Shown here in pieces: positions 22,173 to 27,609 of a DNA stretch of 27,609 nucleotides. Positions within the stretch are counted from its first letter, which is position 1; every line of letters begins with the position of its first letter. The stretch is from an uncultured Clostridia bacterium (GTDB lineage Bacteria; Bacillota; Clostridia; Christensenellales; Aristaeellaceae): NCBI GenBank assembly GCA_934631985.1, contig CAKTYE010000033.1:1-27609 (forward strand), given 5' to 3'. A model generated the notes under the pieces. That model was not told where the DNA came from and searched no databases. It saw nothing but the letters and a program-made list of their open reading frames with translations. Position numbers and translations under genes: made by a program.

Positions 22173-22238
22173 CCGTTTTGCCGCTTTTTCGGCGCGTTGC
22201 TTAGGGCCGCGCTCCCCCTATTCCTTTTTCATAATGAT

Positions 22239-22457
22239 CTTCGGGAGGGAGCGCGAGAGATGTGCTTTTAGGGGAGCAGCGTGCCATGACGCGGTACGAT
22301 GGCGAGGGGATTTTGTGCCAGCTGCGAAGTGTAAAAATCGAAGGTTTACTGGATGTAAATCGAGATTTTTACACAAAGCAGATGGTGCAAAAGCGCCCGC
22401 CAGCGTTGCCGCGGCATGGTGCGCTGTTCCCCTAACCCAGAAGCAGCCTCCCTCGCA
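22239..22457. repeat. Long nested palindromic element
   Basis: An outer palindrome (CTTCGGGAGGGAG... at the left, CAGAAGCAGCCTCCCTCGCA at the right) is split by an inner imperfect inverted repeat at 22268-22435. The inner arms start TTAGGGGAGCAGCG and end CGCTGTTCCCCTAA, and reach an apex of GTGTAAAAATC/GATTTTTACAC. The outer part alone occurs as a compact hairpin at 25480-25533. No coding capacity is visible. Confidence 0.7.
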
Positions 22458-22468
22458 TCACTTACCGT

Positions 22469-23248
22469 TTATTCCTTCGGATTTGGCTCGGTGCCTACGC
22501 ACCAGCCGCGAAGCTTGTTGACGGTGCGCTCTACTGCGTCCTTGGCATCGCCCCAGGGCTTGTCCTGGTTGCGGTAGTCGAATTTGAGGGTGAACCACTC
22601 AATGTCTTTTTCGGTGCGAGCGAGGTTGTCGCGGGTCAGGCGGGCGATCAGCTCCACAAAGGGACTGACCAGCTTCGCGGGCAGGAACTCTGTGCAGCGC
22701 TCCAGCAGCAGCGCCGCATCGGGCAGACAAAAGCCCTTCGAGGCCTCCAGCTTCGCGCGGAACTCCGCGTCATGCTCGTACAGGTGAAAGAACGTCGCCA
22801 CATAGCGATCCATGTTCGCGTTCAGGCTGTCGCACAGAATGCAGCTGTGCGCCGTCGCCGCCATCTCCCCGGCAGCGGCCTCCAGTTCCTTCTTCGCGGT
22901 CTGTCCCTTGGAGGAAAGCCGCGCCACCAGCGAGCTGTCTGTGTAGGTCTTTGCTGCCTTCATCGCCTTATCAAGGGGCTTTTCCAGCCGCTTCTCCGTT
23001 TCCTTGAGATGGGTATGCAGCATCAGCGCATGGCCCAGACGATTGCCCGCCGCAAACAGCATCACCTGATGCCGGGCGCAAAAGCCCTTTTCATTCACCT
23101 GTACACGGGTGTCCGGCTCCATCACCGATGCACCCAGATAGCGCTCCACCTCGCCTAATTCCAGCTTGCGCCGCAGCGCGCACAGGGGGCATTCCCCCTC
23201 CAGCTTCACCGCATCCCATACGGGAATGGTATCGATATGATAACGCAT
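22469..23248 (-). CDS. DUF6062 family protein
   Basis: This 259-residue protein starts MRYHIDTIPVWDA, the DUF6062 signature. No function is established for the family. Two similar cysteine sets are visible: Cys20-x2-Cys23 with Cys57 and His60 (FCARHQ), and Cys136-x2-Cys139 with Cys174 (FCLPD). This suggests a duplicated metal- or cofactor-binding unit. There is no signal peptide or membrane helix. ATG 23248 is fixed by AGGAGG 8 bases upstream; the open frame upstream of it lacks support. The gene is divergent from the SPOR-domain gene, and its 3' end lies 12 bases from the long nested palindrome. Confidence 0.85.
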   Translation of the reverse strand: MRYHIDTIPVWDAVKLEGECPLCALRRKLELGEVERYLGASVMEPDTRVQVNEKGFCARHQVMLFAAGNRLGHALMLHTHLKETEKRLEKPLDKAMKAAKTYTDSSLVARLSSKGQTAKKELEAAAGEMAATAHSCILCDSLNANMDRYVATFFHLYEHDAEFRAKLEASKGFCLPDAALLLERCTEFLPAKLVSPFVELIARLTRDNLARTEKDIEWFTLKFDYRNQDKPWGDAKDAVERTVNKLRGWCVGTEPNPKE

Positions 23249-23364
23249 AAGCCGCCCCTCCTGATCGTCAATGTATCTGCATGGTAACACAAACCGCGCG
23301 GCTTGACAAGCGCATACCCCGCCGCCCCCGCGCATAGGCTTCTCCAGCACAAGGAGGGATGACC

Positions 23365-24210
23365 ATGCAGCGCAGACGACGGACGGAACACCATCGCACC
23401 TACCCGCGAAGCGGCTTTGGCACACGAGCGCTACTGGCGCTCTCCGCACTGGTGCTGCTGACGGGACTCATCAGCCGCTTCACCGGCACTGACGGCCTGA
23501 CTGCCACTGTGCTGACCACCGCCAGCCCCACACCCCTGACCGTCGCCTTTGATGAGACGGTGGAAAGCCGCACCCTGTCCCTGGACGCGGAAACGTGGTA
23601 CTGCCTGCAAAGCGGCATTTTCAGCACAGAAGACGCCGCCCGGGAGAAAAGCGCCGTCTACCAGGATCGCGGCGCACCGGGATATGTGGTCCCCGATGGC
23701 GAAAAGTTCCGCGTACTGCTCTGCGCCTATGCCACACGGGAGGAAGCGCAGGCCGTGCGCGAAAAGCTGGCAAGCCAGCAGAATGTGGACACCTATGTGT
23801 ATGAAATGACCTGCCCCGACCTGCGCTTGCAGCTGACAGGCATGCGCGGTCAATTGGATGTGCTGGACGCGGCTGAAGCCCTGCTGCCCGCGCTGGCACG
23901 TCAGTGGCGGGACGCAGCACTGGCCGTGGATCAGGGGCAAATGACCCTGACCGAGGTCACCGCACTGGCGGCGGAGCAAGCCGAGCAGTGCCAGGTCATG
24001 CGTTCCACCTTTGTGGAGCGCTTCACCGCTCCCCTGCCGCCCCTGGCCCAGCAGCTTCAGGCCCTCTTGCAGGAGTCAGAAGCCTCGGCGCAGCGGGTAC
24101 GCACCGCTGCTGAGCGCGACCTGACCCACGCCTCGGCACAAATGAAAATGGAAGCCCTTGCAGGCCATCAGGCGCTGAAGGCCGCCCGCGAGGCCCTGCT
24201 GAACCCATAA
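23365..24210 (+). CDS. Membrane-anchored SPOR-domain protein
   Basis: This 281-residue protein has a short basic N-terminus (MQRRRRTEHHR), one membrane helix (about 22-42) and a SPOR domain at about 75-150 (YCLQSGIFSTEDAA, FRVLLCAYATREEAQAV). SPOR domains bind denuded peptidoglycan, and in Firmicutes occur in division- and sporulation-linked proteins. The C-terminal 130 residues are Ala/Gln/Glu/Leu-rich and probably form a coiled helical bundle outside the membrane. I chose ATG 23365, 7 bases after AAGGAGG; ATG 23359 is only one base from it. The stop is 19 bases before the DRTGG gene, so they are likely co-transcribed. Confidence 0.82.
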   Translation: MQRRRRTEHHRTYPRSGFGTRALLALSALVLLTGLISRFTGTDGLTATVLTTASPTPLTVAFDETVESRTLSLDAETWYCLQSGIFSTEDAAREKSAVYQDRGAPGYVVPDGEKFRVLLCAYATREEAQAVREKLASQQNVDTYVYEMTCPDLRLQLTGMRGQLDVLDAAEALLPALARQWRDAALAVDQGQMTLTEVTALAAEQAEQCQVMRSTFVERFTAPLPPLAQQLQALLQESEASAQRVRTAAERDLTHASAQMKMEALAGHQALKAAREALLNP

Positions 24211-24229
24211 ACAGAAAGGAATGCACAGG

Positions 24230-24592
24230 ATGACGCTGAGAGAGATTGCACACATATTGGATGCAGAGGTGCTTACCGGCGCGGACAAGCTGGACATGGA
24301 GGCCGTCACTGCCTGCGGTTCCGATCTGATGAGCGACGTGCTGGCCTTTGTGAAGGACCGCACGGTGCTGATCACCGGGCTGGTCAACGCCCATGTCATC
24401 CGCACGGCGGAAATGCTGGACCTGATCTGCGTGGTGTTTGCCCGCGGCAAGCGCCCCGGCCCGGATATTCTGGCGCAGGCGGAGGAGATCGGCCTGCCTG
24501 TGCTGGCAACCTCCATGACGACCTACACTGCCTGCGGCGAGCTGTATCTGCACGGCCTGCCCGGAACAAAAGCCAAAGGAGTGCAAGCATGA
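24230..24592 (+). CDS. DRTGG-domain protein
   Basis: This is a small 120-residue protein consisting of a single DRTGG-type domain: the N-terminal TLREIAHILDAEVLTG, then VLAFVKDRTVLITGLVN, where DRTVLITG stands for the namesake motif. DRTGG domains occur beside CBS domains and in Pta-like proteins and are thought to bind ligands. ATG 24230 is 9 bases after AAAGGA; ATG 24221 would abut it. It overlaps the ATPase gene by four bases (ATGA). In many Clostridia such stand-alone DRTGG genes sit beside the same ATPase and Fe-only hydrogenase-like genes; here those hydrogenase genes are absent. Its ligand is unknown. Confidence 0.83.
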   Translation: MTLREIAHILDAEVLTGADKLDMEAVTACGSDLMSDVLAFVKDRTVLITGLVNAHVIRTAEMLDLICVVFARGKRPGPDILAQAEEIGLPVLATSMTTYTACGELYLHGLPGTKAKGVQA

Positions 24593-25023
24593 GCGAGGTA
24601 CGCATCCGTGAGGTCTATCCCATCACCGCCGGAGCTTATGAGACTGCCGGCGAGGCTTCCGCGTCCATCAAGCGCAAGCTGAAGCAGCTGGGCGTGGACA
24701 GCACCGTGCTGCGCCGCATTTCCGTGGCAAGCTATGAGGTGGAGCTGAATCTGGTGATCCACTCCATGGGCGGCACGCTGACGCTGACCATGGATCCTGA
24801 GCAGATCACGCTGATTTCGAAGGACGTTGGCCCGGGCATTCCTGACCTTGAACGCGCCATGACCGAGGGCTATTCCACCGCCAATGAGGAAGCCCGTTCG
24901 TTGGGCTTTGGCGCTGGCATGGGTCTGCCGAACATGAAGCGCAACGCTTCTACCTTTGAAATTCAGAGTCAGCCCGGAGTTGGTACAAATATCGTCATGG
25001 GCTTCAAGCTGCATGGCGACTGA
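24589..25023 (+). CDS. Anti-sigma-factor-type ATPase (HATPase_c, RsbW/SpoIIAB-like)
   Basis: This 144-residue protein is a GHKL-fold ATP-binding domain of the serine kinase/anti-sigma group. The N box is Glu50-x3-Asn54 (SYEVELNLVIHS), the G1 box is Asp79-Val-Gly-Pro-Gly83 and the G2 box is GFGAGMGLPNMK (about 106-117). Classical members bind a sigma factor and phosphorylate an antagonist; neither partner is encoded here. Its ATG overlaps the DRTGG stop, so the two are translationally coupled and probably work together. The operon ends here, followed by repeats. Confidence 0.87.
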   Translation: MSEVRIREVYPITAGAYETAGEASASIKRKLKQLGVDSTVLRRISVASYEVELNLVIHSMGGTLTLTMDPEQITLISKDVGPGIPDLERAMTEGYSTANEEARSLGFGAGMGLPNMKRNASTFEIQSQPGVGTNIVMGFKLHGD

Positions 25024-25107
25024 TTTTCCACTTTTCGTCCCCGCACTGTGAAAGCCTTGTGGAAAACACAGCCACTGCACACTTCCTCAGTCTATCCCCC
25101 TCCAACC

Positions 25108-25157
25108 AAAAGTCTCCCTCCGCAGAGGGAGGACAGCCGCCTTGAGGGCGGCAGGAG
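25108..25157. repeat. Hairpin repeat related to the MITE-like elements
   Basis: CTCCCTC-CGCA-GAGGGAG and GCCGCC-TTGAG-GGCGGC follow each other, preceded by CCAAAAG. The layout (tip, GC hairpin, second hairpin, GGAGG) matches the left arm of the elements at 7984 and 8209, although the bases differ. Confidence 0.45.
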
Positions 25158-25190
25158 GACACTCTCTCAAGCCGCATCTTCCCGTCCTCC

Positions 25191-25435
25191 AACAAGAGGT
25201 TTTCGCGTCTGCGGACGCGACCAGGGCTTTCCGCTCGCCCTGGACCTTCGGACCACATGCTTCTATATAGGAACCCCAACAAAGAGCTTTCGCGTCTGCG
25301 GACGCGACCAGGGCTTTCCGATCGCCCTGGACCTTCGGGACACATGTTTCTATTTAGGAACCCCAACAAAGAGCTTTCGCGTCTGCGGACGCGACCAGGG
25401 CTTTCCGATCGCCCTGAACCTTCGGTTCCCCCAAC
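25191..25435. repeat. 87-base tandem repeat, about 2.7 units
   Basis: The units start at 25201, 25288 and 25375 with TTTCGCGTCTGCGGACGCGA. Each holds the palindrome GCGTCTGCGGACGC and a second hairpin, CCAGGGC...GCCCTGG. The linker TATAGGAACCCCAACAAAGAG joins units. Because 87 is a multiple of three, frames stay open on both strands, but there is no ribosome binding site or family match, so I treat it as non-coding. Confidence 0.85.
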
Positions 25436-25473
25436 ACAAAAAGGCCGTGCCATACGCACGACCTCTTTTTTTT
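25436..25473. terminator. Bidirectional terminator between convergent genes
   Basis: GGCCGTGC and GCACGACC pair around ATAC/GTAT (one G-U). An 8-base T-run follows on the plus strand and TTTTTGTG on the minus strand. It separates the anti-sigma operon from the hydrolase. Confidence 0.85.
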
Positions 25474-25479
25474 ATGGTC

Positions 25480-25533
25480 TTCGGGAGGGAGTGCGAGGGA
25501 GGTGCTTCCGATACAGAAGCAGCCTCCCTCGCA
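25480..25533. repeat. Compact palindrome, short form of the nested element at 22239
   Basis: GCGAGGGAGGTGCTTC and GAAGCAGCCTCCCTCGC pair nearly perfectly around CGATACA. The flank TCTTCGGGAGGGAG is the same as at 22239. It begins just after the hydrolase stop and may help terminate that transcript. Confidence 0.75.
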
Positions 25534-25549
25534 GTTATCCCAAAGTCTC

Positions 25550-26422
25550 TTACTTCGCAAACTCCTCGGCGAAGAAGTCCGCCACAGCGTTCGCAACCAG
25601 GTTGCGCACGGTGTCATCCTCGCTGTAGAAGCCGTAGCCGTGACCCTCGCCGGTGGCCTCAACGGTCTTGGCGTTCAGGGCATCCGCAACAGCGGCGGAC
25701 ACCGCGGGATTCACAGCCTCGTCATCGGTACCCCAGATGACCAGCGCGGGACCCTGATACTTGGAAGCAGCATCCTCGATCAGGTTCGGATACTTCTCCA
25801 GATCCTCAAACCACTTGGCGCTCAGCTCCTGCACCTGACCATAGATGGTGGTGAATGTCACAAAGCCGTTGGCTTCCGCCTCAGCCTTCATTTCAGCAAA
25901 CTTCTCAGCACCGCCGAACAGGTTCTTCAGGTCCTCGGTGTCCGCAGCGGGAGCCAACAGCGCAATCGCGTCGGGGGTTGTACCCTCGTTCACCAGCTCC
26001 AGCACAATACGGCCGCCCATGCTGTAGCCGAACAGACCCAGCTTGGTGACGGTGCCGGGCAGCTGAATGGCGTTCAGCACGTCTTCCTTCATGTTGGTCA
26101 TGCAGTTCTCCTGGAAGCTCTCGGTGCTGTCACCGCAGCCGGGGAAGTCCACACGGATGGAAGCAATGCCCTTGGCAGCCAGCGCATCCGCGATGGCCTT
26201 GAAGCCCACGTTCTCCTCGCGGCTGCCGCCGTGACCGTGCGCCAGCACCACCAGGGGATACTCGCCGTTGATGTCCACACCCTCGGGCAGAACCAGCGTC
26301 GCGGGAACTTCCACGCCACGGGAATCCACCGTGCCAACGATCTCCTCGGCAACGCCGGAGAAGCACAGGCACAGCGCCATCATCATAACAAGCAGCGCAG
26401 AGACAAACTTCTTCATGTTCAT
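25550..26422 (-). CDS. Secreted alpha/beta hydrolase
   Basis: This 290-residue protein has a signal peptide (MNMKKFVSALLVMMMALCLC, cleaved near residue 25) and an alpha/beta-hydrolase domain. The oxyanion region is HGHGG (62-66). The nucleophile is Ser134 in GYSMGG. The acid is probably Asp233 or Asp234 (WGTDDEAV), and the base His261 (GEGHGYGF), so the triad is complete. The family contains esterases and S33-type peptidases; the substrate cannot be told, but an extracytoplasmic esterase is plausible. A lid-like insert lies at about 160-210. ATG 26422 is 9 bases after AAGGAGG. The gene lies downstream of pyruvate phosphate dikinase behind a terminator, so it may depend partly on read-through. 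Confidence 0.88.
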   Translation of the reverse strand: MNMKKFVSALLVMMMALCLCFSGVAEEIVGTVDSRGVEVPATLVLPEGVDINGEYPLVVLAHGHGGSREENVGFKAIADALAAKGIASIRVDFPGCGDSTESFQENCMTNMKEDVLNAIQLPGTVTKLGLFGYSMGGRIVLELVNEGTTPDAIALLAPAADTEDLKNLFGGAEKFAEMKAEAEANGFVTFTTIYGQVQELSAKWFEDLEKYPNLIEDAASKYQGPALVIWGTDDEAVNPAVSAAVADALNAKTVEATGEGHGYGFYSEDDTVRNLVANAVADFFAEEFAK

Positions 26423-26452
26423 GAATCTTGTCCTCCTTAAAATATTGGCATG

Positions 26453-26482
26453 AAAAAGCGGCTCCCCGCAGGAAGGAGCCGC
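26453..26482 (-). terminator. Terminator after pyruvate phosphate dikinase
   Basis: On the minus strand, GCGGCTCC and GGAGCCGC form a perfect 8-base-pair stem with a 9-base loop, followed by TTTTTCATG. It lies 15 bases past the dikinase stop. Confidence 0.85.
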
Positions 26483-26496
26483 CATAACCCGAGGAA

Positions 26497-27609
26497 TTAC
26501 TTGCCCATCTTCTCCAGAATCGCAGCGTGGGCAGCAGCCAGACGCGCGATCGGGACGCGGAAGGGAGAGCAGCTCACATAGTTCAGGCCAACCTTGTGGC
26601 AGAACATGATGGAGCTCGGGTCGCCGCCGTGCTCACCGCAGATGCCCAGCTTGATGTCGGGGCGGGTCTGACGGCCCAGCTTGGCAGCCATTTCGACCAG
26701 CTTGCCCACGCCCTCGGTGTCCAGACGGGCGAAGGGATCGCTCTCGAAGATCTTGTTGTCGTAGTAGGCACCCAGGAACTTGCCGGCGTCGTCACGGGAG
26801 AAGCCGAAGGTCATCTGGGTCAGGTCGTTGGTGCCGAAGGAGAAGAACTCCGCCTGCTTGGCGATCTCATCCGCGGTCACAGCGGCACGCGGGATCTCGA
26901 TCATGGTGCCAACGTGGTAGACCAGGGTCATGCCCTGCTCCTCAAAGACCTTCTTGGCGGTCTCGTCCACGATGTGCTTCACGAAGGCCAGTTCCTTCTC
27001 GGAGCCAACCAGGGGGATCATGATCTCGGGCACGATGTCATAGCCGCATTCCTTCTTCACGTTGATGGCAGCCTGCAGCACGGCGCGGGTCTGCATCTCG
27101 GCGATTTCGGGATAGGTCACAGCCAGACGGCAGCCACGATGGCCCATCATGGGGTTGGACTCATGCAGCGCGTTGATCTTCTGCTTGACCTCGTCCACGG
27201 TGCGGCCCAGGTTCTTGGCCAGCTCCTCGATCTCCTCGGTCATGTCCAGATGAGGCACGAACTCGTGGAGCGGCGGATCCAGATAACGGACGGTCATGGG
27301 ACGGCCTTCCAGCGCCTTGTACATGGCCTCGAAGTCACCCTGCTGCATGGGCAGGATCTTCGCCAGAGCATGCTCACGCTGCTCCTTGGTGTCCGCCAGG
27401 ATCATCTCACGCACAGCCGCAATACGGCTGGCTTCAAAGAACATATGCTCGGTACGGCACAGACCGATGCCCTCGGCACCGAAGGCCACAGCCTGCTTGG
27501 TGTCGCGGGGGGTATCCGCATTGGTGCGGACGTGCAGCTTGCGAGCCTTGTCAGCCCAGCCCATGAAGCGCGCGAAGTCGCCGGAGATGGAGGCTTCCAC
27601 GGTGGGGAT
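26497..27609 (-). CDS. ppdK: Pyruvate, phosphate dikinase, C-terminal part (runs off right edge)
   Basis: PPDK interconverts pyruvate, ATP and phosphate with PEP, AMP and pyrophosphate, and in anaerobes can run in the glycolytic or gluconeogenic direction. About 370 C-terminal residues are present, covering the PEP/pyruvate-binding TIM barrel. Visible motifs are AEGIGLCRTEHMFF, MTVRYLDPPLHEF, MGHRGCRLAVTYPEI, EIMIPLVGSEKEL, FFSFGTNDLTQMTFGFSRDD and GICGEHGGDPSSI with the catalytic cysteine. RYLDPPLHEF is diagnostic for PPDK rather than PTS enzyme I or PEP synthase. The frame is open to the window edge, so the N-terminal ATP-grasp and phosphohistidine domains lie outside. Confidence 0.95.
   Translation of the reverse strand: MPTVEASISGDFARFMGWADKARKLHVRTNADTPRDTKQAVAFGAEGIGLCRTEHMFFEASRIAAVREMILADTKEQREHALAKILPMQQGDFEAMYKALEGRPMTVRYLDPPLHEFVPHLDMTEEIEELAKNLGRTVDEVKQKINALHESNPMMGHRGCRLAVTYPEIAEMQTRAVLQAAINVKKECGYDIVPEIMIPLVGSEKELAFVKHIVDETAKKVFEEQGMTLVYHVGTMIEIPRAAVTADEIAKQAEFFSFGTNDLTQMTFGFSRDDAGKFLGAYYDNKIFESDPFARLDTEGVGKLVEMAAKLGRQTRPDIKLGICGEHGGDPSSIMFCHKVGLNYVSCSPFRVPIARLAAAHAAILEKMGK

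Noticed and set aside
25191..25435. CRISPR array
   Set aside because: The units are identical along nearly all 87 bases, so there are no unique spacers, and no cas gene is present.
25004..25740. Open frames on both strands through the 87-base repeat
   Set aside because: The open frames follow from the repeat length being a multiple of three. No ribosome binding site or protein family is seen.

Overview
The window looks like chromosome from an anaerobic, fairly high-GC Clostridia-type Firmicute, probably a gut commensal. The evidence is strong AGGAGG ribosome binding sites, sigma-A promoters, an Rnf complex, pyruvate phosphate dikinase, rubrerythrin, a GGGtGRT-family protein, a DUF6062 protein, and Thr-Pro-rich linkers and GGGGAGG/GGAGGGGTT palindromic repeats of the kind common in Christensenellales and Oscillospiraceae. 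The order-level placement is inference.

Layout from the left: the 5' end of tuf (-) behind a tRNA-Gly(CCC) and a consensus promoter; rubrerythrin (-) divergent from a phosphohexomutase (+); a two-gene (-) operon for exported proteins, one with Ig-like and InlB-type modules and a Thr-Pro linker, behind a promoter with palindromes and a structured leader; a (+) pair of a NifU/IscU-like scaffold and a GGGtGRT protein; a roughly 550-base stretch with a 225-base tandem duplication of MITE-like repeats; a MATE exporter coupled to an amino-acid-kinase-family enzyme (-); and an AraC-type regulator (-) divergent from a nitrogenase-like/flavodoxin operon (+).

The middle holds an AT-richer island with an unknown gene and a decayed reading frame, then the Rnf operon (-) in the order C-D-E-A-B. 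There is no rnfG between D and E, where it normally lies. Beyond it are a SpoVB/Wzx-like flippase (-) divergent from a dCMP deaminase (+), a 560-base repeat-rich gap with a nested palindromic element, a DUF6062 gene (-), a (+) run of SPOR-domain protein, DRTGG protein and anti-sigma-type ATPase, a stretch with an 87-base tandem repeat, a secreted alpha/beta hydrolase (-), and the C-terminal part of pyruvate phosphate dikinase (-) running off the right edge.

The genes fit a fermentative, ferredoxin-centred anaerobe: Rnf couples ferredoxin and NAD to an ion gradient, PPDK works at the PEP/pyruvate node, rubrerythrin handles peroxide, and the NifU-like/GGGtGRT pair suggests Fe-S chemistry. The most striking observation is at 11.7 kb. 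The ribosome binding site and TTG start there lead into the first 12 codons of a NifH-type ATPase, which then joins directly, in another frame, to a nitrogenase component-1-like gene that lacks its N-terminal part. This looks like a deletion scar that removed most of a nitrogenase-like reductase gene. The second is the Rnf operon without rnfG. The third is a family of structured repeats, one of which appears to be a palindrome inserted inside another palindrome.
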